From contig JAKBBS010000177.1 in assembly GCA_021808425.1 (NCBI GenBank), positions 1 through 6,745 of the forward strand: 6,745 nt of DNA. The letters are read 5' to 3'. Origin of the DNA: Actinomycetes bacterium. GTDB lineage: Bacteria; Actinomycetota; Acidimicrobiia; Acidimicrobiales; Palsa-688. The position numbers and the translations under genes were made by a program. The notes beneath the pieces are model-generated. The model did no database searches and was not told the origin of the DNA. It saw only the letters and a program-made list of their open reading frames with translations. Shown here in pieces: positions 5,794-6,745 of this stretch. Positions within the stretch are counted from its first letter, which is position 1. The number at the start of each line of letters is the position of its first letter.

Positions 5794-6745
5794 TTGCCTG
5801 TCGCCGAGTTTGCGACGCCTCCGTTCGACTTGGCTGTGTCGCGGTCTCGAATCGTCGGAATACTCAGCACTTTCCCGCCCACTCCTTGCGGGCTCGCCAC
5901 GTTTACGGCGGCGTTAGCGAGGGGATTGTACGGCCACGGCGCAGAGGTCCGTGTGGTCCGCGTGTCCGACGGGTCGACCTGCGATTCGCCTGTCGTCGTG
6001 GGCGACCTCGAGAACGGCGACCCCCGTTCGGTGATTGCGGCGGCCGAGCTTTTGAACGAGTGTGATGTCGCCATTATCCACCATGAGTACGGGCTCTACG
6101 GCGGTGAGGACGGCGATGAGGTCGTCGAACTCCTCGCCGCGCTGAGGGTTCCATCCATAGTGATAGCGCACACAGTGCCCTGCAAGCCGACTCCGCACCA
6201 AAGGTCGGTACTCCATGCTGTGGCCGCCCTCGCCGACAGGGTGGTCGTGATGGCCCAAGCGGCAGGCGAGCGCGCATGCGCCGACTTCGCCATCGAGCCC
6301 GCGAAGGTGGCGGTCATCCCCCATGGTGCGATGATCCCGTCCAGTCGCGATCCGGTGTCGGGGTTGCGACGTCCCCTGCTTTTGACGTGGGGGCTCGTCG
6401 GCCCGGGCAAAGGTATCGAGCGGGTGATCGACGCAATGGTGCACCTACAGGACCTTCCGGGGCGACCCTGGTACCTCGTGGCGGGGAGAACCCACCCGAA
6501 GGTGGCCGCCTCCCAGGGTGAGTCATACCGGGAGGCTCGAATCGAGCAGGCTGAGCGCAATGGGGTCGCAGCGTCGGTCATGTTCGATCCGACATATCGA
6601 GACGTGCCGACGCTCACCGCGCTGATCCAGTCAGCGGCAGTAGTGGTGCTTCCCTACGACTCGCGCGACCAGGCAACTTCCGGAGTTCTAGTCGACGCCG
6701 TCGCCGCAGGCGTACCGGTCGTTGCGACTGCCTTCCCGCATGCCG
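5794..6745 (+). CDS. GT4 family glycosyltransferase, C-terminus beyond the right edge
   Basis: 317 codons are in the window and the frame is still open at the last base; family members of this kind usually run 60-100 residues further. Features of a GT-B retaining transferase: acceptor-domain start VGILSTFPPTPCGLATFTAA (21-40), IHHEYG at 95-100, IPHG at 175-178 closing the first domain, then the donor domain with LLTWGLVGPGKGIERVI (196-212), and PYDSRDQATSGVLVDAVAAG (287-306), the donor-site region, followed by VPVVATAFPHA. It would use an NDP-sugar in the cytosol, probably to build a surface glycan or glycolipid; the sugar is unknown. The start is a TTG with AAGGAG 5 bases upstream, and an in-frame TAA at 5782 bounds it. 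TTG at 5830 and GTG at 5836 lie closer to the conserved fold but have no ribosome site. The gene is divergent from the yihY-like gene and is probably the first of a rightward unit. Confidence 0.92.
   Translation, partial: MPVAEFATPPFDLAVSRSRIVGILSTFPPTPCGLATFTAALARGLYGHGAEVRVVRVSDGSTCDSPVVVGDLENGDPRSVIAAAELLNECDVAIIHHEYGLYGGEDGDEVVELLAALRVPSIVIAHTVPCKPTPHQRSVLHAVAALADRVVVMAQAAGERACADFAIEPAKVAVIPHGAMIPSSRDPVSGLRRPLLLTWGLVGPGKGIERVIDAMVHLQDLPGRPWYLVAGRTHPKVAASQGESYREARIEQAERNGVAASVMFDPTYRDVPTLTALIQSAAVVVLPYDSRDQATSGVLVDAVAAGVPVVATAFPHA

Noticed and set aside
5914..6617. Long minus-strand open frames (about 176 and 173 codons) opposite the right-hand glycosyltransferase
   Set aside because: The plus strand encodes a continuous GT4 protein with its motifs; the antisense frames have no motif and are shadows.

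Overview
The window is G+C-rich DNA, densely packed with genes. It looks like the chromosome of a high-GC bacterium, most likely an actinomycete-type organism. That placement is inferred from codon bias, frequent GTG/TTG starts, long antiparallel open frames and the style of the proteins; there is no rRNA or other marker to fix it. I see no tRNA, rRNA, insertion sequence, CRISPR array or phage gene.

There are six genes. On the left, reading leftward (minus strand), is a three-gene polysaccharide operon: an extended-SDR nucleotide-sugar epimerase (1339-2349), a MurG-like 'predicted glycosyltransferase' of the COG4671 type (146-1342), and the first 44 codons of a third gene, a GT4-type glycosyltransferase (1-132) that runs off the window. 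The first two genes share an ATGA stop/start overlap and the third starts 13 bases later, so they are almost certainly co-transcribed. A 160-base leader region (2350-2509) precedes the operon and holds several small inverted repeats, one of which encloses the GTG start codon.

In the middle, also on the minus strand, are a YihY/BrkB-type six-helix membrane protein (4683-5597) and an oligopeptidase B-like serine peptidase (2510-4642). They are 40 bases apart and may be co-transcribed. Neither has an obvious link to sugar metabolism, so this looks like a housekeeping pair lying between two polysaccharide genes.

On the right, divergent from the yihY-like gene across a 196-base intergenic region (5598-5793), is a plus-strand GT4 glycosyltransferase (5794 to the window end, incomplete). 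It starts at a TTG behind an AAGGAG ribosome site. A 15-base near-perfect palindrome in the divergent region is the best operator candidate in the window.

Taken together, the epimerase would supply a UDP-sugar and the three glycosyltransferases would build a cell-surface glycan or glycolipid; this is inference from family and context. I found no convincing evidence of a wholly new biological system. The points most worth following are the glycosyltransferase/epimerase cluster itself, the two edge genes, the start-codon hairpin of the epimerase and the divergent-promoter palindrome.
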